Positions 1 to 8,118 of a stretch of DNA of 64,000 nt are shown piece by piece. Numbering within the stretch: the first letter of the stretch is position 1; each line of letters opens with the position of its first letter. The stretch is taken from NCBI RefSeq assembly GCF_017968845.1, contig NZ_CP072877.1:310001-374000 (forward strand), written 5' to 3'. The notes under the pieces were generated by a model. The model made no database searches. It was not told the DNA's origin and worked only from the letters and a program-made list of their open reading frames with translations. Both the position numbers and the translations under genes were made by a program. This DNA is from Microbacterium sp. NIBRBAC000506063 (lineage in GTDB: Bacteria; Actinomycetota; Actinomycetes; Actinomycetales; Microbacteriaceae).

Positions 1-314
1 CCTATGAGCTGAGCGCCGGGATGCGGCAGCGCATCGCCATCGCGCGTGCCCTCGTTCTGGAGCCGCGGGTGTTCATCGCCGACGAGCCGCTGGCCAATCT
101 TGACGTGGAGGTCAGACGCGTCGTCTTCGACGCGATCACCCGCCGGCGCACGGAAGCGCACATGGGCGCGCTCCTGGTGACCAACAACGCCGCGTTCATC
201 CGCGAGCTCGGCGCCGAGACGCTCATGCTGCGCGGCGGCCATGTGGTCGCGCGCGGCATCGGCAGCGAGCTGGACTGGTCGCCGAACGCGGAGGCCGATC
301 AGTGGCTGCGGTGA
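1..314 (+). CDS. ABC transporter ATP-binding protein, C-terminal part
   Basis: The gene enters from outside the window, so only about the last 103 residues are visible. They hold the ABC signature (LSAGMRQR), the Walker B segment ending in ADEP, and a D-loop (ANLD). The usual switch histidine position reads LLVTNNAAF, with Asn in place of His, which is atypical. The signature resembles oligopeptide/dipeptide importer ATPases (LSGGMRQR), but the substrate cannot be named. The protein would energise a membrane permease encoded to the left. Walker A lies outside the window. Confidence 0.75.
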   Translation, partial: YELSAGMRQRIAIARALVLEPRVFIADEPLANLDVEVRRVVFDAITRRRTEAHMGALLVTNNAAFIRELGAETLMLRGGHVVARGIGSELDWSPNAEADQWLR

Positions 315-389
315 GCAGTCCCAGGGTGTCATTCGCACCCCGCAGAATTTGCTAAGCTATTCGAGTTGCCCGCGCAGCGCGCGGCACAT

Positions 390-462
390 TCCCCGATAGC
401 TCAATTGGCAGAGCAGCCGGCTGTTAACCGGCAGGTTGTTGGTTCGAGTCCAACTCGGGGAG
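390..462 (+). tRNA. tRNA-Asn (GTT)
   Basis: This is a 73-nt cloverleaf. The acceptor arms TCCCCGA (390-396) and TCGGGGA (455-461) pair, with discriminator G at 462. The anticodon stem GCCGG/CCGGC encloses the loop CTGTTAA, with anticodon GTT at 423-425. The T-loop GGTTCGAGTCC is canonical. CCA is not encoded. An A+T-richer stretch at about 345-360 containing TAAGCT may be the -10 region. Confidence 0.95.
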
Positions 463-476
463 CGAGCATCGCTCCC

Positions 477-507
477 ACTCCCTTGATTCTTCAAGGGAGT
501 TTTTCTT
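477..507 (+). terminator. Intrinsic terminator of tRNA-Asn
   Basis: A perfect 10-bp stem (ACTCCCTTGA at 477-486 with TCAAGGGAGT at 491-500) closes a TTCT loop and is followed at once by TTTTCTTT. This is a textbook Rho-independent terminator for the tRNA transcript and separates it from the lipoprotein gene downstream. Confidence 0.9.
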
Positions 508-558
508 TGTGGTCGGTCAGCAACAGCGGCTCAGAGGGAGGACACTAGTATCGGGCTC

Positions 559-1220
559 ATGCCGAATCGTTCCCGCAAGATGGGTTGTGCTCTCGCTGGT
601 GCGGCACTGGCCACCCTCGTGCTCGCAGGATGCGCCCCCGCCACCGACGCGCCCCGGGAGGACCCCTCTGCATCTCCCGCCCCGTCGGAGGTCGAGGCAG
701 CGTCGACAACCGAAGACGGCTGCACGAGACCGGCGTGGATCGAACTCACGCCCGAGCGCGCGACCATCACTGGCGTCGTCGAAGACCAGGGCGAGCGCGA
801 GTTCGCTCGGGGCACTGCCGATGTCAGGGAGGACGGCAAGATCACGTATACCGTCGCGCCGGGCGACGTCGACGACGTGATCGGTGAGCGATTCTGCATC
901 AAGAACGGGAGAGCGATCTCCGCGCTGAACCACACGCGGACGATCCACCCCGACCAGGTGCTACGGCTCTACGCCAACCCCCACATTCGCTTCATCGACT
1001 ACTACATCCCGCACGATGCCCCGAGGGCTTCCTTCAGATTCCGTACCAGAACGCGATCGAGGCGATGGGGGCCGCGGCCGACGCAGACGACATCGAGGCA
1101 ATGCGCGCGATCTGGGCGGACACGCTCGCCGGCATGTTCACCGACCCGGCCGAGACCGCCGCGATCGAGCGTGCGCTCGACGCCGGCGACATCGACGTCC
1201 TCCAGCAGATGTTCTCGTAG
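559..1220 (+). CDS. Putative secreted lipoprotein (frameshifted)
   Basis: I do not recognise a named family. The N-terminus is a lipoprotein signal: positive residues, a hydrophobic stretch, then the lipobox LVLAGC at about residues 20-25. The protein should therefore be exported and lipid-anchored. An acidic, Pro/Ala/Ser-rich linker follows, then a mature domain of about 170 residues with no membrane segment. The reading frame breaks in the C run at 1019-1022. One added C continues it as EGFLQIPYQNAIEAMG to the TAG at 1218-1220, giving 220 residues. A TAGTAT box ends 7 bases before the ATG, while the nearest GGAGG is about 16 bases away, so the mRNA may be leaderless. Confidence 0.7.
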
Positions 1221-1233
1221 CGCCTCGCACCTC

Positions 1234-1877
1234 TCACTGAGCGGGAGTGGAGAAGGGTTCGGCTCCCAGACCTCGGAAGAGGAACTCCTGTATCTCCCGC
1301 GAGAGCGTCGTGAGATCGGCGTCGGTCGCATTCCTCGCCGAGGAGATCGTCAGGTCGAGCAGCCCTTCGACGATCGAGACGGCCGCATCGAGCGAGCTCG
1401 CCCGGAAGACGCCGGATTCGAGCCCTTCCCTAAGGATGGATCGCAGGAGGGCCGTGTCCTCCTCGTCGACCATCTGGTACAGGGGGACGCCGTCGACGCC
1501 ACGGTGCGAGAGCACGATGTCGAGCGCTGCGGCAACCTCCCAGCGATGCTCCAGGACATGGGTGAAATAGGTCTCGGCGTACGCACGCAGGCGATCGACC
1601 GGCTCGTGCGGCATGCATGCGGCCGCCTCCACTCGCGCTCCGAGCTCGCCGAAGACATCCTCGACGACGTGCAGCATGAGGGCGTCCTTCGACCCGAAGT
1701 AGTACACGAGCGCACTCTTGGCGACGCCGGCGCGACGGGCGATCTCGGCGAGCGAGGCGCCGTGGTAGCCGATCTCGTTGACCGTGGCGATCGCGCCCCG
1801 CAGGATCTGCGCGCGCCGCGCCGTCTCTGTGATGGTGGGGCGGTTCTGGTCGGCAGGCGGTGGTGGGGTGGGGTCAT
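1234..1877 (-). CDS. TetR family transcriptional regulator (frameshifted near start)
   Basis: This is a repressor of the TetR family, 214 residues once one C is restored. The helix-turn-helix is at about residues 20-60: the segment IGYHGASLAEIARRAGVAKS followed by LVYYFGSKDAL is typical. The C-terminal ligand domain has no assignable inducer. The frame breaks in the G run at 1870-1873 (plus strand), just after the ATG; restoring one base gives MTPTPPPPADQNRP. It is the last gene of a leftward three-gene unit behind two PH-domain membrane proteins, with a 4-base gap. The perfect palindrome at 3995-4030 in front of that unit is the natural candidate for its operator, which would make the unit autoregulated. 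That link is inference. Confidence 0.8.
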
Positions 1878-1881
1878 GCGG

Positions 1882-3477
1882 TCACGCTCCCTTCGCTCTC
1901 GGCCCCGGCGGGATGAGGAACTCGTCGATGAGGCCGGGCGCGGCCTGCGCCGCGAAGGCGACGGCGTCGGATGCCGCGACGTCGGGCGCCTCGTACACCG
2001 ACCAGCCGGCAGCGGTCATGGCTGAGACGGTCGCAAGACCGAGCCGCTTCTGCAGGATCGACTGCCGTACGGCGATCGTGCTGACCGCGTCGCGGCGCAG
2101 CGCCGTCGTCGCACGGCTGAGCAGCCCCGAACGCACGACGAGGTACTCGCCGCGGATGGCGTGGCCCAGTGCGCGGTAGGCGATGACCGCGCCCAGAAGC
2201 GCGAGGACCCAGAATCCGAGCACGAGCCAGAGAATCCAACGCGGCGCTGCTCCGACCGCGACCGGATACCCGATCGCGCCGAGGAGCACGAGTGCGGATG
2301 CCGTCGCCCACCACAGCCGGCGGCGCAGCGCGGCACGCGGGTGGGGAGCGAGCGGGGCGCCGATCGGAGAGTCCTCGCCGAAGACCTGCCGCACGGCGCG
2401 AAACGCCACGCTCCGCGGTCCCCGAGGGAGGATCGAGGAGGGCTGCTCCATGTCCCAGATCGACAGACCGGTCGTGATGACCTGGGTGTCGGTCATCCGC
2501 ATCCACCGCCAGAGCACGGGCTCGGAGATCGTGATCCCGCGCATGCGGGACTCGTCGCGGCTGACCTCCCGGGTGCTGAACAGGCCTCGTCGAGTGCGCA
2601 GGTAACTGCCGGAGGGAGTGCGCACACGCGCCAACTCGAAGCGCCAGTACGAGGAGAGGAAGCTCAGGCCCATCCCGACCGCACCGACGACGCCGCCGGC
2701 GACGAGCGCGATGAGCACGGTGCCGACCCAGCCCAGGGCGTCCCAGTCGAGCAGCCGTGTGGTGAACGCCCACAGGTCGAAGCCGAAGGTCGACGTCAGC
2801 CAGAAGGCTCCCCAGAGCAGGCCCGCCGCGGTGAGGTACGCCCAGATGCTGAACATGTTGTACACGACCCACCAGGGGCGGAAGGTGGCGAAGACCTCGA
2901 CCGATTCCTCCGTCTCGTCGCCGGCGCCGGCGGGGACCTCGGATGCGGCCGCCTCGTCCTCGGGGAGCGGCTGGGCGCGCGGAATCGCGGCCGGACGGTC
3001 CAGGCCGAGCAGCTCACGGCGCAGCAGGGCGGCATCCGCCTTCCGCAGGGCATCGAGGTCCAATGCCGCCTCCCCGGCGGCGTTGTTCTGCCCCGCGCCC
3101 ACAGACACCACCCGCAGCCCGGTGAGGCGGTGGCGAAGCCGGGCCGAGGTGTCGACGCTGCGGATGCGGTCGCGGCGCACCGAACGCTGGCGGCGCACGA
3201 GCAGGCCGGTGATCCGCTCGACCTCGGTAGGGGTGACGCGGTAGCGGGTGAAGGCCCAGCGGATCACGTCGGCGATCGCGCCGAGGGTGCCCCACGCGGC
3301 GACGAGGAGGAGCGGCCACAGCGTACCGAAGGAGGCCTCGACGTCGAAGACGGCGACGGCGACGACGGCGACGACGGTGGGGAGCATGGTGAGCACGCTC
3401 CGGGCGAGATCGACCCAGATCACCCGGGCGCTCAGCCGTCGCCACTGGTTCGTCTCGACGCTCGACTCCGCGGTCAT
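1882..3477 (-). CDS. PH domain-containing membrane protein (YdbT-like)
   Basis: A 531-residue membrane protein with repeated bacterial PH (DUF304, bPH_2) modules at about residues 70-150, 290-360 and 445-520. Each has the RQRSVRRDRIRSVD-type pattern. The modules are separated by hydrophobic membrane hairpins at about 25-65, 205-275 and 395-435. This matches Bacillus YdbT in architecture. YdbS/YdbT-type pairs sit in the membrane and have been linked to bacteriocin or peptide resistance in Bacillus relatives, but the role here is unknown. Its ATG overlaps the stop of the smaller PH protein upstream by four bases, so the two are surely co-expressed. The frame is intact. Confidence 0.85.
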   Translation of the reverse strand: MTAESSVETNQWRRLSARVIWVDLARSVLTMLPTVVAVVAVAVFDVEASFGTLWPLLLVAAWGTLGAIADVIRWAFTRYRVTPTEVERITGLLVRRQRSVRRDRIRSVDTSARLRHRLTGLRVVSVGAGQNNAAGEAALDLDALRKADAALLRRELLGLDRPAAIPRAQPLPEDEAAASEVPAGAGDETEESVEVFATFRPWWVVYNMFSIWAYLTAAGLLWGAFWLTSTFGFDLWAFTTRLLDWDALGWVGTVLIALVAGGVVGAVGMGLSFLSSYWRFELARVRTPSGSYLRTRRGLFSTREVSRDESRMRGITISEPVLWRWMRMTDTQVITTGLSIWDMEQPSSILPRGPRSVAFRAVRQVFGEDSPIGAPLAPHPRAALRRRLWWATASALVLLGAIGYPVAVGAAPRWILWLVLGFWVLALLGAVIAYRALGHAIRGEYLVVRSGLLSRATTALRRDAVSTIAVRQSILQKRLGLATVSAMTAAGWSVYEAPDVAASDAVAFAAQAAPGLIDEFLIPPGPRAKGA

Positions 3478-3977
3478 GTCGCATCGCCCTCCGTGAGCTC
3501 GGCGACGACGGCGAGGCGGGTGGCGGCCTCCTCAGCGGCGGCGCGATCGAGCCCGACGACGCTGATCGCGCCATACGACGACGCGGTGGTCACCCGCAGT
3601 GTGGACAGACCCAGGAGCTGCTCCAGCGGTCCGCGCACGGCGTCGACGGTCTGGATGCGCGAACTCGGCGCGACGCGCCACTCGCGCACGATCCAGCCGT
3701 TGGTCGCATAGGTGGCGAGATCGGTGATCTCCCAGCGGTGCACGGCGTACCGCCACCAGGGTTCGATCGCGAGTTTGGCGAGCAGGATCACCCCCGCGAC
3801 GACGATCGGCGCGAGAAGCCACACGCGCGCAGGTTCCCAGATCGCCCACGCGGTGAGGAGAGCCGCCAGCAGCAGCCCCCAGCTCAGGAGCGCCCGCAGC
3901 GCCCACCATGCCATGGCACGGCGTTCGACACGCAGACGCGGAGGGCGGATCTGGACGGTGTCGGGCGGGTTCGTCAT
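3474..3977 (-). CDS. PH domain-containing protein (YdbS-like)
   Basis: A 167-residue protein with two adjacent hydrophobic segments at about residues 26-70 and one bacterial PH (DUF304) module at about 75-155, with a conserved RVAPSSRIQTVD segment. It is the YdbS half of a YdbS/YdbT pair. It is first in the leftward unit, starting about 18 bases downstream of the palindrome at 3995-4030. The ribosome site is GGAGG, 8 bases before the ATG. Its stop overlaps the start of the 531-residue partner. The exact function is unknown. Confidence 0.85.
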   Translation of the reverse strand: MTNPPDTVQIRPPRLRVERRAMAWWALRALLSWGLLLAALLTAWAIWEPARVWLLAPIVVAGVILLAKLAIEPWWRYAVHRWEITDLATYATNGWIVREWRVAPSSRIQTVDAVRGPLEQLLGLSTLRVTTASSYGAISVVGLDRAAAEEAATRLAVVAELTEGDAT

Positions 3978-3994
3978 CTTGGAGCCTCCATTGT

Positions 3995-4030
3995 TTGACC
4001 GATCGGACTAATCATAGTCCGATCGGTCAA
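3995..4030. promoter_or_regulatory. 36-base perfect palindrome, probable TetR operator
   Basis: The left half TTGACCGATCGGACTA (3995-4010) and right half TAGTCCGATCGGTCAA (4015-4030) are exact reverse complements around ATCA. Each half also contains the inner palindrome CCGATCGG, so the site could take two dimers. On the minus strand the centre reads TATGAT, a near-consensus -10 box, placed correctly for the PH-domain unit that starts at 3977. A bound repressor would cover the promoter. The best candidate is the TetR protein encoded at the end of the same unit. Confidence 0.75.
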
Positions 4031-4049
4031 GCGTGGAGGTCGACCGCCC

Positions 4050-4562
4050 TCAGCGTCCGGAGCCGCGGAGGGATCCGGTCACCTCGCCGGCGGGATCCAT
4101 CACCAAACACTGGACCAGGCGGTCCTTCATCGTCGTCCACGACCAATCAGTGGGCTGAAGCATCGTGTAATCGAGAGCGGACTCCTCCCAAGCGGTGCCG
4201 ACGAAGTCTTCGAAGGCCGGCTCGCACTCGGTGAACACGGCATCCCAGATCTCCTCATCCGAGGGGAAGTCGCCATCTCGGAGATCGAACTCGTGGAAGA
4301 CCTCGAACAGATGCGGCTCCGAGCACGGCACAACGCTCGTCTCGGTGAACTCGGTCTCGCTGAGGTCCTCGGGGATGCAATCGCCGATCTTGAGCGCGAA
4401 GGCCCCGACGTTCGACTCCTCGAGAACTTGGCCGTCCTCGCCGCGCTCGGCGTCCTGCTGTCCCAAGACGGCGTCGAAGATCGCGCTGCACCCGGTGAGG
4501 GAAGCGACGACGAGAGAAGCGGCGCCGATGACGAGAAAACGGCGTGCACGAGTGGTCTTCAT
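4050..4562 (-). CDS. Septum formation family lipoprotein
   Basis: A 170-residue exported lipoprotein. The start chosen is the internal ATG at 4560-4562, because it gives a proper signal (MKTTRARRFLVIGAASLVV, then LTGC lipobox) and has AAGGACA just upstream. An earlier in-frame ATG would add 29 residues with no signal character. The mature part has the Septum_form-type pattern: GDCIPED, VVPCSEPHLFEVF, and a third Cys in TECEPAFEDFVG, plus a final Cys in LVQCLV. The domain name comes from actinobacterial proteins; its biochemical role is unknown. Confidence 0.75.
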   Translation of the reverse strand: MKTTRARRFLVIGAASLVVASLTGCSAIFDAVLGQQDAERGEDGQVLEESNVGAFALKIGDCIPEDLSETEFTETSVVPCSEPHLFEVFHEFDLRDGDFPSDEEIWDAVFTECEPAFEDFVGTAWEESALDYTMLQPTDWSWTTMKDRLVQCLVMDPAGEVTGSLRGSGR

Positions 4563-4676
4563 GAACTGTCCTTCGCTGTGAACGATGCGGGAGAGGGGCC
4601 GCGACAGCATCATGCGAAGGTGTTCCGGCCCGGTGGACGAAACTGCCACCGCAAAGAACAGTAGCGGAAAAAGTCC

Positions 4677-5242
4677 TCAGCCCTCGAGATCGTCCACGCC
4701 AGGCAGCCAGCTCGCGCCGGGCTTGCCCCAGCCGCGCTTCCGGGCGATCTTCTGAACGGTCTTCCAGTCGCCGTCCGAGAGCCGGTCGAGGTACAGGATG
4801 CCGTCGAGGTGGTCGAACTCGTGTTGCATGATGCGGGCACGCCAGCCGTCGACATCGATCACGACATCGGCACCCTCCAAATCGGTTCCCGTCACCCGAA
4901 CCCGCTCGGACCGGCGCAGGGCGAAGCGCTCACCGGGGAAGGAGAGGCAGCCTTCGGACTCCAGCTCGGGATCGGGAGATCCCGGTACCAGCGGCGTCAT
5001 CCACAGCACCGGATTGATGATCTCGCCGCGCCAGGGCTGCTCGTCGTCGTCGACGTACGAGTAGGTGTAGATCCGCAGCCCGACGCCCACCTGCGGAGCG
5101 GCCAGCCCCACACCTGGAGCGGCATCCATCGTCTCGTACATATCGGCGACGAGCTGACGGATCTCGTCGGTGATCTCGGAGACGGGGTCGGCGGAGCGTG
5201 CAGAACAGGGTCGCCCATGATGCGGATCGGAAGAACAGCCAC
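4677..5242 (-). CDS. def: Peptide deformylase (frameshifted near start)
   Basis: Removes the formyl group from nascent N-terminal methionine. All three metalloenzyme motifs are present in order: GVGLAAPQ, EGCLSFPGE (metal Cys) and MQHEFDHLDG (two metal His and the catalytic Glu). The GTG start at 5240-5242 gives MAVLPIRIMGDPVLHA. The frame then breaks near 5197 and needs one added base to read on as ADPVSEITDEIRQLV, for 188 residues, normal for Def. The DMT transporter gene diverges 43 bases away. Confidence 0.9.
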
Positions 5243-5285
5243 GCCACAACACTACCGGGGCGTCACAGGCGGCTAAGGTCTTACT

Positions 5286-6419
5286 GTGAACGGTCTGCTG
5301 GGAATGTTGACGACTCAGGTCGGCGATGAGCTCGTCGAAGCCTTCCGCAACCCGGGCTCCTGTTCGGCATCCCCCTCGCCCTCGCCGGAGCGGTCTTCAT
5401 GTCGCTGGGCGCCCAGTATCAGCACCGCGGCGTCACCAAGGTCGAGCGTCTCAGCGGCACCAATGCCACGACCGGGCTGACGCTCAAGCAGGTGCGCGGG
5501 CTCCTCACACGCCCGTCCTGGGTATCGGGCACCCTCATGCTCGGCACCGCGATCATCTGCCAGCTCGGCGCGCTCTGGGTCGCGCCGCTCATCGTCGTCC
5601 AGCCGCTGGGCGCGCTGGCGCTCGTGATCACGACGCTTCTCAACGCGCGCGTCTCCGGTCACGCCCCACACGGCAGTCGATCACGGCGATCATCGCCTGC
5701 GTCGGCGGTATCTTCCTGTTCGTGCTGTTCGCGGCGATCTACGCGACCGAGCGTCCCGTCGACGACCGGCAGCTGTTCATCATCCTCATCGCGCTGTTCA
5801 TCGTGACGCTGCTGCTTCTGGGATGCTGGCTGATTCTCCGAAACCGCATGCGTGCGCTCTTCTACGTGACCGGCGCCGGGATCCTCTACGGGTTCGTCGC
5901 GACCCTCGCGAAGGTCGTCATCCGCCGGGTTCAGGACGGCAACTTCGAATGGTTGACGCTGCTGTGCCTGGTGTTCCTCGTCGGAGCGACGCTGGCCGGA
6001 GCCTACTTCGTCCAGACCGCCTACAGCTCCGGGCCCCCCGATCTCGTCATCGCCGGGCTCACCGTCGTCGATCCGCTCGTGGCGGTGCTCATCGGCATGC
6101 TCGTCCTGGGCGAGGCGGCCCAGGCGCCGGGATGGGTCTTCATCGTGTTCCTCATCGCCGGCGGCATCGCCGTCTGGGGCGTCATCGGACTCGCCCGTTA
6201 CCATCCGCAGGTGCTCAGCGAGAGCCAGGAGCTCGGGATCACGCGGGGAGCAGCGGGGGCGGACTTCCGGCAGCGCCGAGACCCGGACGATCGGATGCCG
6301 CGGCGCCGCACACGGAAGGGGATCCGGGCCCTTCGACGGGCTCAGGGACCGGAACGGGCCCAGGGCCGGAACGGGCTCAGGGAGCAGCGATCCGCCGAGT
6401 CAGTAGTCCTGCTCGATGA
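5286..6419 (+). CDS. DMT/NIPA-like membrane transporter (frameshifted)
   Basis: An integral membrane protein with about nine hydrophobic helices. The order of helices and the segments GIPLALAGAVFMSLGAQYQHRG and, later, GLTVVDPLVAVLIGMLVLGE resemble DMT-superfamily proteins of the NIPA-like kind. The substrate is unknown. Three frame breaks, at about 5354-5356, 5663-5666 and 6250-6260, each need one added G or C. The restored length is 378 residues. The start is GTG at 5286. The C-terminal end is less certain: it is a hydrophilic tail encoded by the tandem repeat at 6331-6383, and it overlaps the convergent pgl gene by about 20 bases. Confidence 0.7.
6331..6383 (+). repeat. Tandem GGGCTCAGGGACCGGAAC-type repeat
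   Basis: After CTTCGAC come three near-copies of one unit: GGGCTCAGGGACCGGAAC (6338-6355), GGGCCCAGGGCCGGAAC (6356-6372) and a partial GGGCTCAGGGA (6373-6383). The CTTCGACNGGCTCAGGGACC core resembles a short intergenic repeat I associate with Microbacterium-type genomes (recalled, not searched). It lies at the convergent end of the transporter gene and pgl and would encode the Gly/Pro/Thr-rich tail of the transporter. Confidence 0.6.
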
Positions 6420-7179
6420 GGTCCGGCTCGACCTGCGAGGCGGCGGCCTCATCGACGAAGAAGATCGTGCGCTTACGTCCCTTGGCGCCGGCGGCAGGGA
6501 CGCTCGTGTAGCTGGCACCTGCCAGGGCCAGACCGAGCGCCGAGGCCTTGTCGGCACCCGTGAGCACGAGCCAGAGCCGCTTGGAGGCGTTCAGCACCGG
6601 GCGGGTGAGCGTGACCCGCTCGGGCGGCGGCTTGGGGGAGTTGCGCACGGGGAGCGCGGCGGCATCCGTCACCGTGACCTCCGGTCGATCCGGGAAGAGC
6701 GAGGCGACGTGCCCGTCGGGGCCGACGCCGAGGAAGCACACGGCGAAGGACGGCCAGGCCTGCTCGCCGTCACCATAGCGGGCCAGGTCGGCCGCATAGG
6801 CGGCGGCGGCCTCGTCCAGGCTCAGCCCGGACTCGGGCGGGGCGACCTCGTGGATGTTCTCCGCGGGGATGTCGAGGCGATCCAGCAGCGCCTCCCGCGA
6901 CTGGCGCGAGTTGCGATCGGGGTGGTCCAGAGCGACGAACCGCTCGTCGCCCCACCAGAAGTGCACGCGCGACCAATCGATCGCCGCCGCATCCGGATGC
7001 TCCGCGATCGCCCGCAGCACGGCGCCGCCCATGGATCCGCCGGTGAGAGCGACGTGCGCGGTGCGCCCGTCGGAGGTGCGGGCGCGCATCCGCACGAGGA
7101 AGCGATCCGCGACACGGCGGGCGACCTCGGCGGGGGCCTTGTCGATGACGACGCGTCTGTCGGAGGATCCTGCGGCCAT
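6400..7179 (-). CDS. pgl: 6-phosphogluconolactonase
   Basis: Hydrolyses 6-phosphogluconolactone to 6-phosphogluconate, the second step of the oxidative pentose phosphate pathway, in the cytoplasm. The 259-residue protein has the family's LTGGSMG loop, the VHFWWGDERFV segment, and FLGVGPDGHVASLFP with the catalytic His. The start chosen (MAAGSSDRR, 7177-7179) sits 4 bases after the opcA stop and has AGGAG upstream. It is last in the tkt-tal-pgi-zwf-opcA-pgl operon. Intact frame. Confidence 0.93.
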   Translation of the reverse strand: MAAGSSDRRVVIDKAPAEVARRVADRFLVRMRARTSDGRTAHVALTGGSMGGAVLRAIAEHPDAAAIDWSRVHFWWGDERFVALDHPDRNSRQSREALLDRLDIPAENIHEVAPPESGLSLDEAAAAYAADLARYGDGEQAWPSFAVCFLGVGPDGHVASLFPDRPEVTVTDAAALPVRNSPKPPPERVTLTRPVLNASKRLWLVLTGADKASALGLALAGASYTSVPAAGAKGRKRTIFFVDEAAASQVEPDLIEQDY

Positions 7180-7183
7180 GCTC

Positions 7184-8118
7184 CTACGCTCCTGTCTCCG
7201 GCGGCCCGAGTTCTGTCCAGCCGGTCGTGATGACTCGACCGTACAGGGCATCCGGGTCCAGGCGCCGCAGCTCCTCGGCCAGGCACTCGCGCAGCGTACG
7301 CCTGGGCAGGTGCAGGTCGTGGTCCGGCTGGCCGGGCTGGGTGAGCACCGCGTGCCCGCCGCCGTGGCGTTCGAGGACGATGTCGCCGCCCGCGCGGGTC
7401 AGGCGGACCGACTTGATCCCCTCCTGCCAGTCGTCGGGATCCTCGTACGACCAGGTGACCGGGACGTCCAGGGCCATCTGCAGCCACCCGGCCAGCAGCG
7501 CGGTTGACGGCGAATCGGCCGCACCGCGCACCTCGGCGGCGGTGACCACGTCGAAAGGCGGCTGATCCAGGACAGCGGCCAACTGCTCGCGCCAGTGCGT
7601 CAGACGCGTCCAGGCGATGTCGGTGTCTCCGGGGGCATAGGTCCGGCTGAGGTGGGAGAGGCGGGCGCGCACGTCGGGGAAGGTCGCCGCATCCGTGATA
7701 CGGCGCTGGGCGATCCCGCCGAGCGGCGAGCTCACCGGCTCCTCGGGGCCTCCTCCGGCCACCAGGCGACGACGGGCGCATCCGGCAGGAGCAGCCCGGT
7801 CACCAGGCTCTCGGCGTTGCCCGCCGCATCGCCGAAGGCGCGCAGCACGACGACCTCGCTCGCACCGGCGTCGCCTCCCACGCGGATCTGCGCGTCCAGG
7901 CGCGCCTCGCCCTCGCCGATGCTCAGCACGATCACGCGCATCGGATGTTCGCGCGAGGCATCGTTGGCCGCATCGATGGCCGCCTCGGCGACGCCGTTGC
8001 GCGCGGCGATGACGAGCGTCAGCACGCGACCGAGGGCGACCGCGCCGCCCTCCTCCCGCACGTTGACGAGCTGCTTGGCGACCTTGCTGACGGTGGTGTC
8101 GGGCAGATCGATGATCAC
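7184..8118 (-). CDS. opcA: Glucose-6-phosphate dehydrogenase assembly protein OpcA (frameshifted)
   Basis: OpcA is the actinobacterial partner needed for full glucose-6-phosphate dehydrogenase activity. It has no known catalytic residues. Start [20 protein letters not shown] and the segment PVVAWWPEEAP are typical of the family. The frame breaks in the G run at 7746-7749 (plus strand). One added base joins EEAP to EEPVSSPLGGIAQRRI and yields 311 residues. Its ATG overlaps the zwf stop (ATGA), which suggests translational coupling of the two interacting proteins. Confidence 0.92.

Noticed and set aside
559-2025. One long continuous frame from the lipoprotein through the TetR gene
   Set aside because: After the missing C at 1019-1022 the frame leaves the lipoprotein and runs antisense through the TetR gene. 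The repaired frame stops properly at 1218-1220.
3995-4030. The perfect palindrome as a transcription terminator of the septum-type lipoprotein gene
   Set aside because: It has no T tract, contains a -10 box for the next gene and sits 18 bases before that gene's start, so a regulatory site is the better reading.
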